The notes under the pieces: model-generated
Told to the model about the DNA's origin: nothing
The model's input: the letters and a program-made list of their open reading frames with translations, nothing else
The model's database searches: none
Made by a program: the position numbers and the translations under genes
Assembly: GCA_016716565.1 (NCBI GenBank)
Contig: JADJWC010000002.1
Span: 868,001-932,000 of the forward strand
Direction of reading: 5' to 3'
DNA length: 64,000 nt
DNA from: a bacterium
GTDB taxonomy: Bacteria > Bacteroidota > Ignavibacteria > Ignavibacteriales > Ignavibacteriaceae
Part shown: piece by piece, positions 55,501 through 64,000 of the stretch
Layout of the letters: each line of letters opens with the position of its first letter
Position numbering within the stretch: the stretch's first letter is position 1

Positions 55501-55713
55501 GTATCTGCAGACGATATCTTTTAGTGTCCGCGCCATAACGTGATGGATTCCGGGTTTGCCGTTTGCTGTCGGAGGACCTTCATAAAACGTAAATGATTTT
55601 TCAGGAGAGCGGGATTCCACACTCTTTTGAAAAATCTTTTTCTCCGACCAGAACTTTAATATTTCCTGTTCGGTCTCCGGATATTTTATTTTTTCCAAAC
55701 CTTGCTTATACAT
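52560..55713 (-). CDS. ileS: Isoleucyl-tRNA synthetase, interrupted by a +1 frameshift
   Basis: Charges tRNA-Ile. The N-terminal 839-residue frame has the HIGH-like GKPGIHHVMARTLKD, GWDTHGLPVE, the editing-domain DTGSGIVHIAPAFGADDY, GIDQTRGWFYTMHA and the KMSKS loop GMKMSKSKGNTVDP. It then reads VRQPLKETYCCC and stops at 53194. A second frame continues to 52560 with the remaining C-terminal domain (EEVNIKELEIL, GLAREFVNRIQNMRKDAGF). Removing one A from either A3 run (complement at 53211-53217) restores QPLKE/KLIVVVERNMRDA and joins them. The repaired protein is about 1050 residues, normal. A sequence error is likely because the gene is essential. Confidence 0.93.
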
Positions 55714-55721
55714 TTTAAAAT

Positions 55722-56333
55722 CTATTTAAGCTCTTCGTATTTTTTTATCAGTTCTCGTTCTATCTGAATAAACTCTTTTAATTCCTGCTCAATTCTTTCC
55801 TTTTTCAGGAAAGTATTTTTTGCATTCGATTCAGCTGCATTAATTATTGTATCAGCAGTTAATCTTGCTTCTTTTATTAAAAGTTCAGCTTCTTTTTTTG
55901 TGTCCGGGGCAGTCGCTTCAAATATTTTAACTTTCTCTCTAAGGACTAATGCTTCCTTTTCACCACTTACAATTTCCTGGATTGCCATTCCAAAAATTCC
56001 CATTGCACCCAAAGTAATGTTCCTCAAACTGAAAAGAACAAGATTCTCTGCAAGCAACTCAAATGTTCCAAAGTATTCATTAAAGAAAACAATAATAGCA
56101 ATACTCAGTATTGTCACAGCTACGATTACAGCAAATACAATCCTTCCGCCGCGCTGCCAACCGATTGTTCTGTTGATATACCAGCCGCAAGCAAAACATA
56201 AAATCGAAAGAACAAACCATACTGCAAAATTTCTGTCTCCGAAATTAAATAAGGATGTATTCAGAAAATTTGAGGTGAAGATTAGCAAACCAAGCAGTAA
56301 TGGTATACTGTAAGAGCTAATAAATTTTTTCAT
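55722..56333 (-). CDS. Membrane protein with C-terminal coiled coil, unknown
   Basis: A 203-residue protein I do not recognise. Four hydrophobic stretches lie at about 9-28, 36-54, 66-85 and 90-120, followed by a cytoplasmic coiled coil (about 130-200) rich in Glu and Lys (EKVKIFEATAPDTKKEAELL, KKERIEQELKEFIQIER). The coiled part resembles the stalk-like helices of the DivIVA-type protein two genes upstream, so the two might associate (inference). Its start overlaps the stop of the phosphorylase gene and its stop lies nine bases before ileS. Confidence 0.7.
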   Translation of the reverse strand: MKKFISSYSIPLLLGLLIFTSNFLNTSLFNFGDRNFAVWFVLSILCFACGWYINRTIGWQRGGRIVFAVIVAVTILSIAIIVFFNEYFGTFELLAENLVLFSLRNITLGAMGIFGMAIQEIVSGEKEALVLREKVKIFEATAPDTKKEAELLIKEARLTADTIINAAESNAKNTFLKKERIEQELKEFIQIERELIKKYEELK

Positions 56334-57154
56334 TTCAGCCTCTTAATTATTTCTTTCATAATTAATGTCATTTTCGGTTCTGCCTGCATTGCTGCTGCGA
56401 TAATCTCCTCAACATTAACGGGCTTGAGAGAATCAGGAAAACATTCATCAGTTACAATGCTGATTCCGAGCACTTTCATTCCCATATGATTCGCAACTAT
56501 ATTCTCTGGGATGGTTGACATTCCAACTACATCTGCACCTGTCGCTCTCAGAAATCTGTATTCGGCTCTTGTTTCAAGGTTTGGTCCGGGTACAGCAACG
56601 TAAACTCCTTTTTGAACTTTTATTTGATTTTCCAATGCGATTTTTTCTGCCAATGCAATCAACTCAAAATTGTACGGCTCACTCATATCAGGAAATCTTG
56701 GTCCGAGTTCATCTTCATTTTTGCCGATGAGAGGATTATCGCCAAGCATATTTATATGATCAACCATAATCATCACATCGCCTTTTCGGTACTGAGGATT
56801 CATTCCTCCGCAAGCATTTGAAACAAGCAAAGTTTCAACTCCTAAAAATTTCATCACGCGAACCGGATAAGTAATCTGCTGCATCGAATATCCTTCATAA
56901 AAATGAAAGCGTCCCTGCATCGCAACAACATTCTTTCCGTTGATTGTTCCGAATATCAGCTTTCCGTGATGTGATTCAACTGTTGAGATCGGAAAATGCG
57001 GAAGGTCTTCATAATCAATTTGATGCTTGACATTAATTTCATTCACAAGTCCGCCCAGACCGGTGCCGAGAATAATTCCAATCGAATATTTCTCTGAAGT
57101 ATGCTTTCTGATAACTTCCAGAGTTTCATCAATATTTGAAATCAGCTTGCCCAT
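56330..57154 (-). CDS. punA: Purine-nucleoside phosphorylase (trimeric type)
   Basis: Splits purine nucleosides with phosphate for salvage. Family marks are GIILGTGLGGLVNEI (phosphate loop), STVESHHGKLIFG, VSNACGGMNP, VAVPGPNLETRAEYRFLRATGADVVGMS, and the Glu and Asn contacts within them. At 274 residues it matches the low-molecular-mass trimeric class. It lies four bases after the DivIVA-like gene and overlaps the following membrane-protein gene. Confidence 0.93.
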   Translation of the reverse strand: MGKLISNIDETLEVIRKHTSEKYSIGIILGTGLGGLVNEINVKHQIDYEDLPHFPISTVESHHGKLIFGTINGKNVVAMQGRFHFYEGYSMQQITYPVRVMKFLGVETLLVSNACGGMNPQYRKGDVMIMVDHINMLGDNPLIGKNEDELGPRFPDMSEPYNFELIALAEKIALENQIKVQKGVYVAVPGPNLETRAEYRFLRATGADVVGMSTIPENIVANHMGMKVLGISIVTDECFPDSLKPVNVEEIIAAAMQAEPKMTLIMKEIIKRLK

Positions 57155-57157
57155 TTT

Positions 57158-57694
57158 TTATAAGAGTTTATCTACAATTCCGTCAACGTCAATGTCTAGC
57201 TTTTGCGGTTTTTCCTTGACCACCGGTTTCTTCGGTTCCTGTCCGGCATCTTTTACTTTTCCTTCAAGAAGATTTGCCTGCGAGCCTACAATTGCTTTTA
57301 ATCTTGCAATTATCAAATCCTTTTCCTCACGTAAAACCATAATAGCATTCTGCAATTGATTTGCTTTTTCTTCTGCATTCTGAATAACCTGCGATGCTTT
57401 TATTTCCGCTTCCTTAATTATAACTGCAGATTGCTTCTTCGCTGCTTCAATTGTCTGTGCAGAAGCTTCCTCTGTTTTTAAAATTTTTTCCTGAAGTTTT
57501 TGCTCTATCCTGTGAAAATTATCGAGCTCACTCTTGAGTCTATTCACTTCATTCTGCAGCTGTTCATTTTCATTGAGAAGTTCTTCAATATCGGTTGATA
57601 ATTTTTCGAGGAATGCCTGCACTTCCTCAACATTATAACCTCTCATTGATTTTTCAAATTCCTGTTTTTTGATCAGGATCGGTGAAAGCTTCAT
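57158..57694 (-). CDS. DivIVA-domain coiled-coil protein
   Basis: A 178-residue protein. The N-terminal DivIVA domain has LIKKQEFEKSMRGYNVEEVQ and AFLEKL; an uninterrupted coiled coil follows (about 35-125), then a Lys/Pro-rich tail ending DIDVDGIVDKLL. In Gram-positives such proteins mark cell poles and septa; in this lineage the role is less clear. It overlaps the YggS-type gene by four bases, a gene order (yggS-divIVA) also seen in Gram-positive division clusters. Confidence 0.85.
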   Translation of the reverse strand: MKLSPILIKKQEFEKSMRGYNVEEVQAFLEKLSTDIEELLNENEQLQNEVNRLKSELDNFHRIEQKLQEKILKTEEASAQTIEAAKKQSAVIIKEAEIKASQVIQNAEEKANQLQNAIMVLREEKDLIIARLKAIVGSQANLLEGKVKDAGQEPKKPVVKEKPQKLDIDVDGIVDKLL

Positions 57695-58392
57695 GACTGC
57701 CTCCAGTCTTTTGTTGTGTCTCTTTGACCAAAGATTGCGGAACCAATCCTCAGCATAGTTGCTCCTTCTTCAATTGCAATTTCATAATCGTTTGTCATCC
57801 CCATTGAAAGTTCTTTGAGGTCAAAACCATTTTTATTTATTTTCTCTTTTAAGTTACGCAAATCAGCGAAACTTTTTCTGATTATCTTTTCATCTTCAGT
57901 AAACGCTGCCATTGTCATTAGTCCAACCAGCTCGACATTCGGAAGATTTGAACAGTGCTTCACAAGTTTCAGTACTTCCTCTTCATCACTTAATCCGGAT
58001 TTTGTTTCTTCGGAGGATGTTTTAACTTCCAATAAAATCTTCTGAACCTTGTTTAACTTATTTGCTTCTTTATTTATTTCATCAACGAGAGAAGCCGAAT
58101 CAACTGAATGAATATATGCCGCAGCTCTTACGGCGTACTTAACTTTGTTCCTCTGGAGATTACCGATGAAATGCCAGGTTACTTTATCACCGACTATTTC
58201 ATATTTATCTCTCAGCTCCTGAGCCTTGTTCTCACCAAAATCAGTAATACCGAGCCGATGAGCTTCGGTTATTGCATCTATCCCGAAAAACTTGGAAACT
58301 GCGATTAGCCTGATTTCTTGCGAATTTCGCTTAAATTCATCACATTTGGCAGCTATTCGATCCCTGAGATGCCTTATATTTTGTGCAATCAT
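57691..58392 (-). CDS. YggS family PLP-binding protein
   Basis: A 233-residue PLP homeostasis protein with a TIM-barrel-like fold. The PLP lysine is in LIAVSKFFG near residue 34; FGENKAQELRDKYE, WHFIGNLQRNKVKY, IHSVDSASLVDEIN and LSMGMTNDYEIAIEEGATMLRIGSAIFG are family signatures. It controls PLP levels and has no known catalysis. First gene of the long minus-strand operon that runs through ileS to rluD; divergent from pta over 188 bp. Confidence 0.93.
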   Translation of the reverse strand: MIAQNIRHLRDRIAAKCDEFKRNSQEIRLIAVSKFFGIDAITEAHRLGITDFGENKAQELRDKYEIVGDKVTWHFIGNLQRNKVKYAVRAAAYIHSVDSASLVDEINKEANKLNKVQKILLEVKTSSEETKSGLSDEEEVLKLVKHCSNLPNVELVGLMTMAAFTEDEKIIRKSFADLRNLKEKINKNGFDLKELSMGMTNDYEIAIEEGATMLRIGSAIFGQRDTTKDWRQS

Positions 58393-58580
58393 AAAATTTT
58401 TAAGGCTGTGAATGTATATTATTCGGCATCAAAAATCAATCTAAATGAAGGAAAAATTATTCGGCAAATAATTCACTCAACTTTTCTATAAGTGAATAAG
58501 ATTCAGTTCAATTAATCACACAATATCATTATCCGTTTTTGTAATTTTCAATGTCATTTTCTTAAAAATATGGAGACATT

Positions 58581-59558
58581 ATGGAAATTAAGTTGCTAAA
58601 TGAGATAAAGGAAAAAGCATCAAAGGCAAGAAAGACAATTATCCTTCCTGAATCCCACGATGAACGAGTCCTCAAGGCAGCGGAGAAACTAACAAATGAA
58701 AAAACCGTTTCAGTAATTACTCTCGGTGATGAAGACCGGATTCACAAAGATGCAAAGCGTCTGGATGTTGATTTGACAGGAGTAAGAATCATCAATCCAA
58801 CAACATCAGACAAGCTGAGCGACTTTACAAATATTTTCTTCAACCTTCGCAAGCACAAAGGTGTAACAATCGAACAGGCTCGAAGTACTGTTCAGCAGGA
58901 TTTGTTTTTTGCTGCGATGATGGTAAAAGAAAATATGGTTGATGCCAGCGTTGCAGGTTCAGCTTCTGCAACTGCGGATGTAATGCGAGCAGGAATTCAG
59001 TGCATCGGAATGCCGGAAGGAATTTCAATTGTATCAAGCTTCTTCCTGATGCTTTTCCCGGATAAAAATTATTCTTTTGCAGATAGCGCCGTTGTTCCCG
59101 ATCCTGATGAAAAGCAGCTGGCAGATATTGCAATTTCTACTGCTGATAACCACAGAAAGCTTACCGGTGAAGAACCGTTTATTGCGATGCTTTCCTTCTC
59201 AACAAAAGGAAGTGCAAAGCATGAAGCAGTTGATAAAGTATTAAATGCAACTGCAATCATTCGTTCAAAAAGACCGGACCTGAATGTTGACGGTGAATTG
59301 CAATTCGATGCGGCCGTCATTGAATCAATCGGAAAGAAGAAAGCACCAGGCAGTAATGTTGCCGGTAGAGCAAATGTCCTGATTTTCCCTGATTTAAATT
59401 CAGGAAATATCGGTTACAAAATTGCACAACGATGGGGTAAAGCAGAAGCTGTCGGTCCAATGGTTCAGGGATTGAAAAAACCATTTTTCGATTTGAGCCG
59501 CGGCTGCAGTGTTGAGGATATAGCAAACACAGCGGCTATTGCTGCGTTGATGAGTTGA
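58581..59558 (+). CDS. pta: Phosphate acetyltransferase
   Basis: Converts acetyl-CoA and phosphate to acetyl phosphate and CoA. The single-domain form of 325 residues has TIILPESHDERVLKAAEKL, ASVAGSASATADVMRAGIQ, LSFSTKGSAKHEAVDKV, DGELQFDAA and RANVLIFPDLNSGNIGYKI, all typical. GGAG lies at good spacing before the ATG. No ackA is adjacent. It ends at a strong terminator. Confidence 0.94.
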   Translation: MEIKLLNEIKEKASKARKTIILPESHDERVLKAAEKLTNEKTVSVITLGDEDRIHKDAKRLDVDLTGVRIINPTTSDKLSDFTNIFFNLRKHKGVTIEQARSTVQQDLFFAAMMVKENMVDASVAGSASATADVMRAGIQCIGMPEGISIVSSFFLMLFPDKNYSFADSAVVPDPDEKQLADIAISTADNHRKLTGEEPFIAMLSFSTKGSAKHEAVDKVLNATAIIRSKRPDLNVDGELQFDAAVIESIGKKKAPGSNVAGRANVLIFPDLNSGNIGYKIAQRWGKAEAVGPMVQGLKKPFFDLSRGCSVEDIANTAAIAALMS

Positions 59559-59574
59559 GGACGGCCTCCCCCTT

Positions 59575-59598
59575 CCCCCTCCGAAGGAGGGGGTTTTT
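59575..59598 (+). terminator. Intrinsic terminator of pta
   Basis: CCCCCTCC, a GAA loop and GGAGGGGG are followed by TTTTT, 16 bases after the pta stop. A perfect eight-base GC-rich stem. Confidence 0.92.
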
Positions 59599-59622
59599 GT
59601 ATGTTCAAAACCAATTTCGTAT

Positions 59623-59678
59623 CACAGGTCTCAAGACCTGTGCCTCGTATTACTAAGCGCAGGACTGGAGTCCCGCGC
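59623..59678. repeat. Two adjacent palindromic repeats
   Basis: Two hairpins: CACAGGTCT-CA-AGACCTGTG at 59623-59642, and GCGCAGGACT-GG-AGTCCCGCGC at 59657-59678 (one mismatch). They share a CAGG/ACT-rich style and are joined by a 14-base spacer. They resemble dispersed REP-like elements and do not code. Spacing to pta and the next gene shows they fill an otherwise empty gap. Confidence 0.7.
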
Positions 59679-59719
59679 TACGTTGTTTCATAAAATTAAC
59701 TATAATATTTTGTCAAAGG

Positions 59720-60025
59720 ATGAACATTATTTTTTTGACATTATTTGCATTTATAATTAATATCCCTTTCGGGTACTGGCGGGCGAATGTGAGAAGATAT
59801 TCGCTTCAGTTTTTTCTGGCAATTCATTTTCCGGTTGCATTAATTATTTTATTTCGGTTTTTTACTGATATTGGATTCGAGGTCGAAACACTTTTCTTTA
59901 CTGTACCGGCATTCTTCCTGGGACAGTTTGCTGGTTCAAAAATTTATTTATTTCGGAAGTTAAGAGCAGCAGTTCCGCTTACTTCCTGCCTGGTTATGGA
60001 TCTTGTTCGATCAATTTCTGAATGA
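59720..60025 (+). CDS. Small integral membrane protein, unknown
   Basis: A 101-residue protein with three hydrophobic segments (about 1-16, 28-48 and 56-75) separated by short loops, one with GYWRANVRRYSLQFFLAIHFP. AAAGGA precedes the ATG. The Arg-rich loop and layout suggest a conserved membrane protein, but I cannot name the family. It converges on the DUF3857 gene with a 29-bp gap. Confidence 0.7.
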   Translation: MNIIFLTLFAFIINIPFGYWRANVRRYSLQFFLAIHFPVALIILFRFFTDIGFEVETLFFTVPAFFLGQFAGSKIYLFRKLRAAVPLTSCLVMDLVRSISE

Positions 60026-60054
60026 AGATTTTTTTCTAAAAAAATATTTTCAAA

Positions 60055-62049
60055 TTACTCATTTATCGGATTAAAGATAATTACAGGAACTTGGAGCAGA
60101 GAGAGATTACCAGTGATTTTTAAAAATTCTTCAAACTTTTCTTTCGGTTGATTGTTTTTCTTTAGAAAACTTTTCTGTTCAATTGAAATCAATCCATCCG
60201 CATACAAATAATAACCTTCAATTTTTCCAAACTCATTATCAAAATTAACATTTTCAATTTTCTTTAGTACTTCCCATTCTTTGGGGAAGTTTATTTTAAT
60301 ATTTTTTTGAAAGAGCTGATCAAAATATATAACAATTGGGTTTACTCTTTCCTTAGGATCCAGACGCTTCTTAAATTTTGATGAGGGTGAAAGTAATCCA
60401 CCAGTTTGGAAAAGAATTTCTTCGGGTGTAAGTGTAACAAGATTATTTATTGTGTATTCAATTTTTATTTTTAGTGGTTCACTGGTATTCTCCATGTTAA
60501 CAATTTCGTGACTCAATACATCGATGTTTCCTTCAGTGTAAGTTAATATATCCCTGATATCCTTTTCGATCTCTTTTTCTTTTCTTTCATCAAAATATTC
60601 TCTCAGTTCATAACCAAAATCACCATAAGCAGTTTTTACTTCCTTCACATTTAGCAATCCATCGGGAGTGATAGTTATATTATAATCTTCAGAAATAATA
60701 TTGTTAGTAACAGTATCAAGAGGAATCTTCCAATATGTTCCGTGAACTTTTTCATTATTGGATATTATTAAAGCAGGTTGCTCTTGTAAATCATCAGGTA
60801 AATAGCCTATCGGAAGATATTTGTAATAAGGTATTACTATATAGTAAACATCATCGATCTTTGCTCTAATAGCGGGTATTTGAAATTGATCATAAGATAC
60901 AAAATCATAATCGAGATATCCTGTACGGGCAGAGTGTATCAACAGATAATCAACTTCCAGATCAGCCTCACTTAGCATTGCCTCGGTAAGTCCGCATATT
61001 TCATAGATACTACCTTTCCTGTCACGAAGAACAGTTCCAAATTTTCTATCTTTATTATCTTCAGCAACGGTAATATTTTTTTGAATAAAGTTGACGATAG
61101 TATCTAATTTTGATAAAGGACTCTCAAGATCTTCAGTAAGTTCGTCTGATTTGCCTCCTGCTTTATTTGATAAGAAACTCTCTTTATTCATAGAGTAATC
61201 TTTAAATTCATCTGCAATTTCGATCCAGTCTTTGTAAATTTCTATTGGATATACCAGATCAATTAAAGTGAAATTGATTCTGAGATATTTGGCTACCTCA
61301 TAAAAGAATGGGGCAAATGGCTCGGGTGTAATTGGTGGGATATTCTCTGCATTATATGACAGTATAGTTTTCTTCTCTTCTTTATTATTAGTTACTGTGT
61401 AGTCAATATCAGTACCGACGGCAACTTTTTTTGTCTTTATTTTCCACCAGTCAGGATAAGCAAATTCTAAAAAAAGCCTCTCACAAGGCATTTCATATTG
61501 CAATTCAATGAAGTAATTCAATGGACCTCCGTAATATGATAGATCCAGTCCGTATTCAATCATCGTTCCTTTTCTCACATCAGGAATGGCAAATTTGTAG
61601 TTAATGTTACCTTCATAATCCTTTTCGGCGATCAGACTTTTTTTATCATATCGTTTAATGCTTCTGTCTGGAGATATGGTTACAAGGTAATAACTATTAA
61701 TTACCGCATTCTGCGAAAGCGTTGTATTTATTGTAGTCAATTTTTCATTATCGGGATTAATGACTAAATACTTCACCGAATATATTCTATGATATTTCCA
61801 TTCACCCCCCCGACTGAACAATGGATTACCTTTTGTTGCAGAATGCTCGTATATATCTTTAATATTAAGATATACTCCATCGTATTTTGAGTATTTATTT
61901 ATCAATGTATCAATGTTTATTGAAGTAGAAGCAAGCTCCGAATCGGTTGGAGCAGTTTGTATTGAAGTTAGACGTTTTGAAACAGTACAACTCGTTAACA
62001 AGTAAAGTGAAATTAATAAACTGAGGAAGGTGCTTATATTAAATTTCAT
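60055..62049 (-). CDS. DUF3857/transglutaminase-like lipoprotein, apparently catalytically dead
   Basis: A 664-residue exported protein. The N-terminus has a lipobox (YLLTSC, C21), so it is a lipoprotein. A DUF3857-like beta-rich region (about 60-300; IRYDVRKGTMIEYG-type strands such as AIPDVRKGTMIEYGLDLSYY) precedes a transglutaminase-like region (about 310-420). C352 in EICGLTEAML sits where the catalytic Cys should be, but the expected GDC context, the FxH motif and the DPT Asp are not seen. So it is probably non-enzymatic. It overlaps the active-looking paralogue upstream and follows it in the operon. Confidence 0.78.
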   Translation of the reverse strand: MKFNISTFLSLLISLYLLTSCTVSKRLTSIQTAPTDSELASTSINIDTLINKYSKYDGVYLNIKDIYEHSATKGNPLFSRGGEWKYHRIYSVKYLVINPDNEKLTTINTTLSQNAVINSYYLVTISPDRSIKRYDKKSLIAEKDYEGNINYKFAIPDVRKGTMIEYGLDLSYYGGPLNYFIELQYEMPCERLFLEFAYPDWWKIKTKKVAVGTDIDYTVTNNKEEKKTILSYNAENIPPITPEPFAPFFYEVAKYLRINFTLIDLVYPIEIYKDWIEIADEFKDYSMNKESFLSNKAGGKSDELTEDLESPLSKLDTIVNFIQKNITVAEDNKDRKFGTVLRDRKGSIYEICGLTEAMLSEADLEVDYLLIHSARTGYLDYDFVSYDQFQIPAIRAKIDDVYYIVIPYYKYLPIGYLPDDLQEQPALIISNNEKVHGTYWKIPLDTVTNNIISEDYNITITPDGLLNVKEVKTAYGDFGYELREYFDERKEKEIEKDIRDILTYTEGNIDVLSHEIVNMENTSEPLKIKIEYTINNLVTLTPEEILFQTGGLLSPSSKFKKRLDPKERVNPIVIYFDQLFQKNIKINFPKEWEVLKKIENVNFDNEFGKIEGYYLYADGLISIEQKSFLKKNNQPKEKFEEFLKITGNLSLLQVPVIIFNPINE

Positions 62050-63875
62050 TATTTAGCCTTAAGAATAAACATATTAGGTTTATTTATTAGATAACTATCA
62101 TAAAAATTAATAAACTCTTTTTTTTGTTGATTGTTCAACTTTTTTTCTTCTATAGCTAATGAATAAGATATTAACAATTTGTTATTATCAAATTCACGTA
62201 TCCTTGATTTAAATAATGTTAATTCTTCTTTATCTGATAGATAAAGAGAATCGGGCTCAAATGAATAATTTTGGTTATCCAGAATAATATTTAACTCCAT
62301 CGAAATTCTCTCGGGCAAATAGAAACTCAATGAATCTTTGGCCCTTTCCAGAACATCTCTATCGAGAAAAAGAAAAGGTACTTTGGGAATATATTTTTTT
62401 GAAGCAGATGAAATGACAAATTCAGATAAATCAGCATCAGTACTAAATGTTAATGAATTCTCTGTCTCAAACTGTTCGGTAAAATAATCCAATGAAATTT
62501 TATATAAGTTCTTAAGCACAATTGCTGAAAGAAAATTTTCTAATTTTGCACCACTCAAGTCATTAATTGCATGCTTCGCATAGGAAAAGTAATCATTGTG
62601 CAATGTTATAATTGCTTTTGCTGTTCCGAGCGAATCAGATGATGCATAAATGTTTATTACGAAAGAAGGTTCCTGGACCGGTGCTTTAATCTTTTGCAAT
62701 GTTGGATTGTCTGAATCTAATATAAATGCATCTCTGCCAATATTGTAATCGGGCAAGTTGCCAAATTCACAATACTTTGCAGTTGGATCAAAAAATATGG
62801 TTTCGTTGTTTATTGTACTCGAACAAATAACATGATCGAATTTATCTATATAAATATATTTATTGCCGACAGCCGTTTCTTTAGTCACCAAAGTCATGTT
62901 TATATCAATCCCATGTTCACGTGCTATGGCTGACATTAACGAAGCCCTTTCTTTGCAATCAGCATATCCGCGAGCTAATACTACTGATGGCATACGAGGT
63001 ACAATTGAATTTTTTCCCTGTTCTTCTGCTATATATCTGAAATTTTCCCTTACAAAATTGTAAATAGTTTTAATCTTCTCTGTTTGTGTAGAACATGCAG
63101 AAATTTCTTTTGAAAGAATTTGTTTATCTTTTTGTTCTAATTCTGGATTTATCGATGTTAAAGAAGAATACCAATCAACAAATTCATCGGGTGTAACATT
63201 ATTTATGCTGGTTCCCTGTTTCTGAAGGTCAATGAAAATAAAAAGCAAGTAATCGTTAAATGGAAAATAATTTAATTTATTTGAGGGTTTAATATTGGCT
63301 ATTTCGAAGATTGTTTCGTCGGTGTCAACGTACTTCACGTCAAACGGATACTCTTGAAATATTCCTTGAACATTAAATATTGGCTTGATATCATCCGGAT
63401 GAGAGAATATTAATTTAACTGATTCATATTCATAGTTATTGTTTAACCAAACTAACGGTAGATATGTGACATCAATATAGTCCTGTTCAAATTCATACCT
63501 CCATGATTCGCCCTTTTTTATACCTTCAGGAACGCTGAAATAATATAATTTCCCTCCGGAAATAAAAATATCTTCATCTTCAGGAATTACATAAGGAATA
63601 TTTCTTTTATAAAACATAACCGATCTGGATCGCACCTCGATACTGTTAGTCTCATTAAAATAATTCTCGTAAATAATAAAATCTTTGGAATCAGTATCTG
63701 TTTCCGTAAGCCTGGTAAGAATATTCTTTTCTAAATATGTGAATTTATATTTACCATCTTCTATATCATCGATGTCAATTTCTATAGATTTACTTATAGA
63801 GAAATCAGCATCCTGTGGGAAGAAAGTAGCAGATAGGAAAAAGAATAGCGAAATAGCAGTTACATAAAAAATCAT
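62049..63875 (-). CDS. Exported transglutaminase-like protein (DUF3857 type)
   Basis: A 608-residue exported protein. A signal peptide (about 1-20) precedes a beta-rich DUF3857-type region (about 25-235). The transglutaminase-like domain (about 265-370) keeps a full triad: C307 in GYADCKERASL, H348 in KFDHVICSS and D363 in FFDPTAKY, preceded by KTIYNFVRENFRY. A C-terminal strand-rich part follows. Members act as proteases or cross-linkers, or simply as envelope proteins; the substrate is unknown. First gene of a two-gene unit with the neighbouring lipoprotein. Confidence 0.85.
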   Translation of the reverse strand: MIFYVTAISLFFFLSATFFPQDADFSISKSIEIDIDDIEDGKYKFTYLEKNILTRLTETDTDSKDFIIYENYFNETNSIEVRSRSVMFYKRNIPYVIPEDEDIFISGGKLYYFSVPEGIKKGESWRYEFEQDYIDVTYLPLVWLNNNYEYESVKLIFSHPDDIKPIFNVQGIFQEYPFDVKYVDTDETIFEIANIKPSNKLNYFPFNDYLLFIFIDLQKQGTSINNVTPDEFVDWYSSLTSINPELEQKDKQILSKEISACSTQTEKIKTIYNFVRENFRYIAEEQGKNSIVPRMPSVVLARGYADCKERASLMSAIAREHGIDINMTLVTKETAVGNKYIYIDKFDHVICSSTINNETIFFDPTAKYCEFGNLPDYNIGRDAFILDSDNPTLQKIKAPVQEPSFVINIYASSDSLGTAKAIITLHNDYFSYAKHAINDLSGAKLENFLSAIVLKNLYKISLDYFTEQFETENSLTFSTDADLSEFVISSASKKYIPKVPFLFLDRDVLERAKDSLSFYLPERISMELNIILDNQNYSFEPDSLYLSDKEELTLFKSRIREFDNNKLLISYSLAIEEKKLNNQQKKEFINFYDSYLINKPNMFILKAK

Positions 63876-64000
63876 ATCAAATGTTTTTTATTTCTCATTC
63901 TAAAATAATCTTTAATTATGTCAATGCAAATCACTCTTACATAAAAATGAACTATTACCAGTAAAATGGTATTTTGAAAAATCCATCTCTGTATTAAATT

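Noticed and set aside
60026..60054. A/T-rich inverted run as terminator
   Set aside because: Stem is only A-T pairs, too weak to call.

Overview
The window looks like a chromosomal segment of an AT-rich Gram-negative bacterium of the Bacteroidota/Chlorobi superphylum, most likely the Ignavibacteria lineage (inference). The main signs are two secreted proteins with the 'NYPNPFNPST' / 'NFPNPFNPST' type IX secretion C-terminal domain, a PorV/PorQ-family outer-membrane protein, a TonB-dependent receptor with a CarboxypepD_reg-like domain, a DUF5916 outer-membrane protein, bacillithiol synthesis (BshA), and a tRNA gene without an encoded CCA. There is no rRNA operon, CRISPR array, prophage or complete insertion sequence.

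Layout. 0-4.5 kb: a truncated sensor histidine kinase, a DUF2905 protein, a Cys/Met-type PLP enzyme, a frameshifted rpiA, a 38-residue membrane peptide, and a striking locus in which a small GIY-YIG nuclease gene lies between a relic of the 5' half of tRNA-Arg(CCU) and an intact tRNA-Arg(CCU). 4.5-12.7 kb: a DUF5916 outer-membrane protein, an ECF sigma factor / HEAT-repeat anti-sigma / beta-solenoid DUF4097 operon, and a HAD phosphatase / RmlD-like reductase / PfkB kinase operon. 12.8-16.3 kb: a four-gene plus-strand operon led by bshA. 16.3-20.3 kb: a small unknown gene, a T9SS cargo protein, and glnA with an Lrp/AsnC regulator. 20.4-31.7 kb: two divergent units, one with a PpiC-type PPIase, carbamoyltransferase, SxtJ, DUF5989, a tiny basic ORF and a GT2 glycosyltransferase, the other with three tandem membrane-anchored SGNH-TPR paralogues; together they look like a surface-polymer modification locus. 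31.8-40.3 kb: an export operon of TonB receptor, very large secreted protein, PorV/PorQ protein and T9SS cargo. 40.7-47.7 kb: a second ECF sigma / zinc anti-sigma pair, then a plus-strand run with a cNMP-GAF pseudo-histidine-kinase, miaA, a glycosyltransferase and a GlcD-like flavoprotein. 47.7-58.4 kb: a long minus-strand housekeeping run (yggS-type PLP protein, divIVA-like, purine nucleoside phosphorylase, membrane protein, ileS, histone-tailed DksA, two lspA copies, rluD-type synthase, cysS, response regulator). 58.6-64 kb: pta, dispersed repeats, a small membrane protein and two DUF3857/transglutaminase-like exported proteins.

The observations most worth following are: the GIY-YIG gene bracketed by a tRNA 5'-half duplication that has itself taken a hairpin insertion; single-base frameshifts in two housekeeping genes (rpiA and ileS), which suggest sequence error or recent decay; a histidine-kinase-like protein without phospho-acceptor His or N-box Asn; a DksA-type protein with an H1-like tail and a rearranged zinc finger; and the carbamoyltransferase-SxtJ-DUF5989 plus triple SGNH-TPR locus. 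All calls come from reading the sequence; no database search was run.
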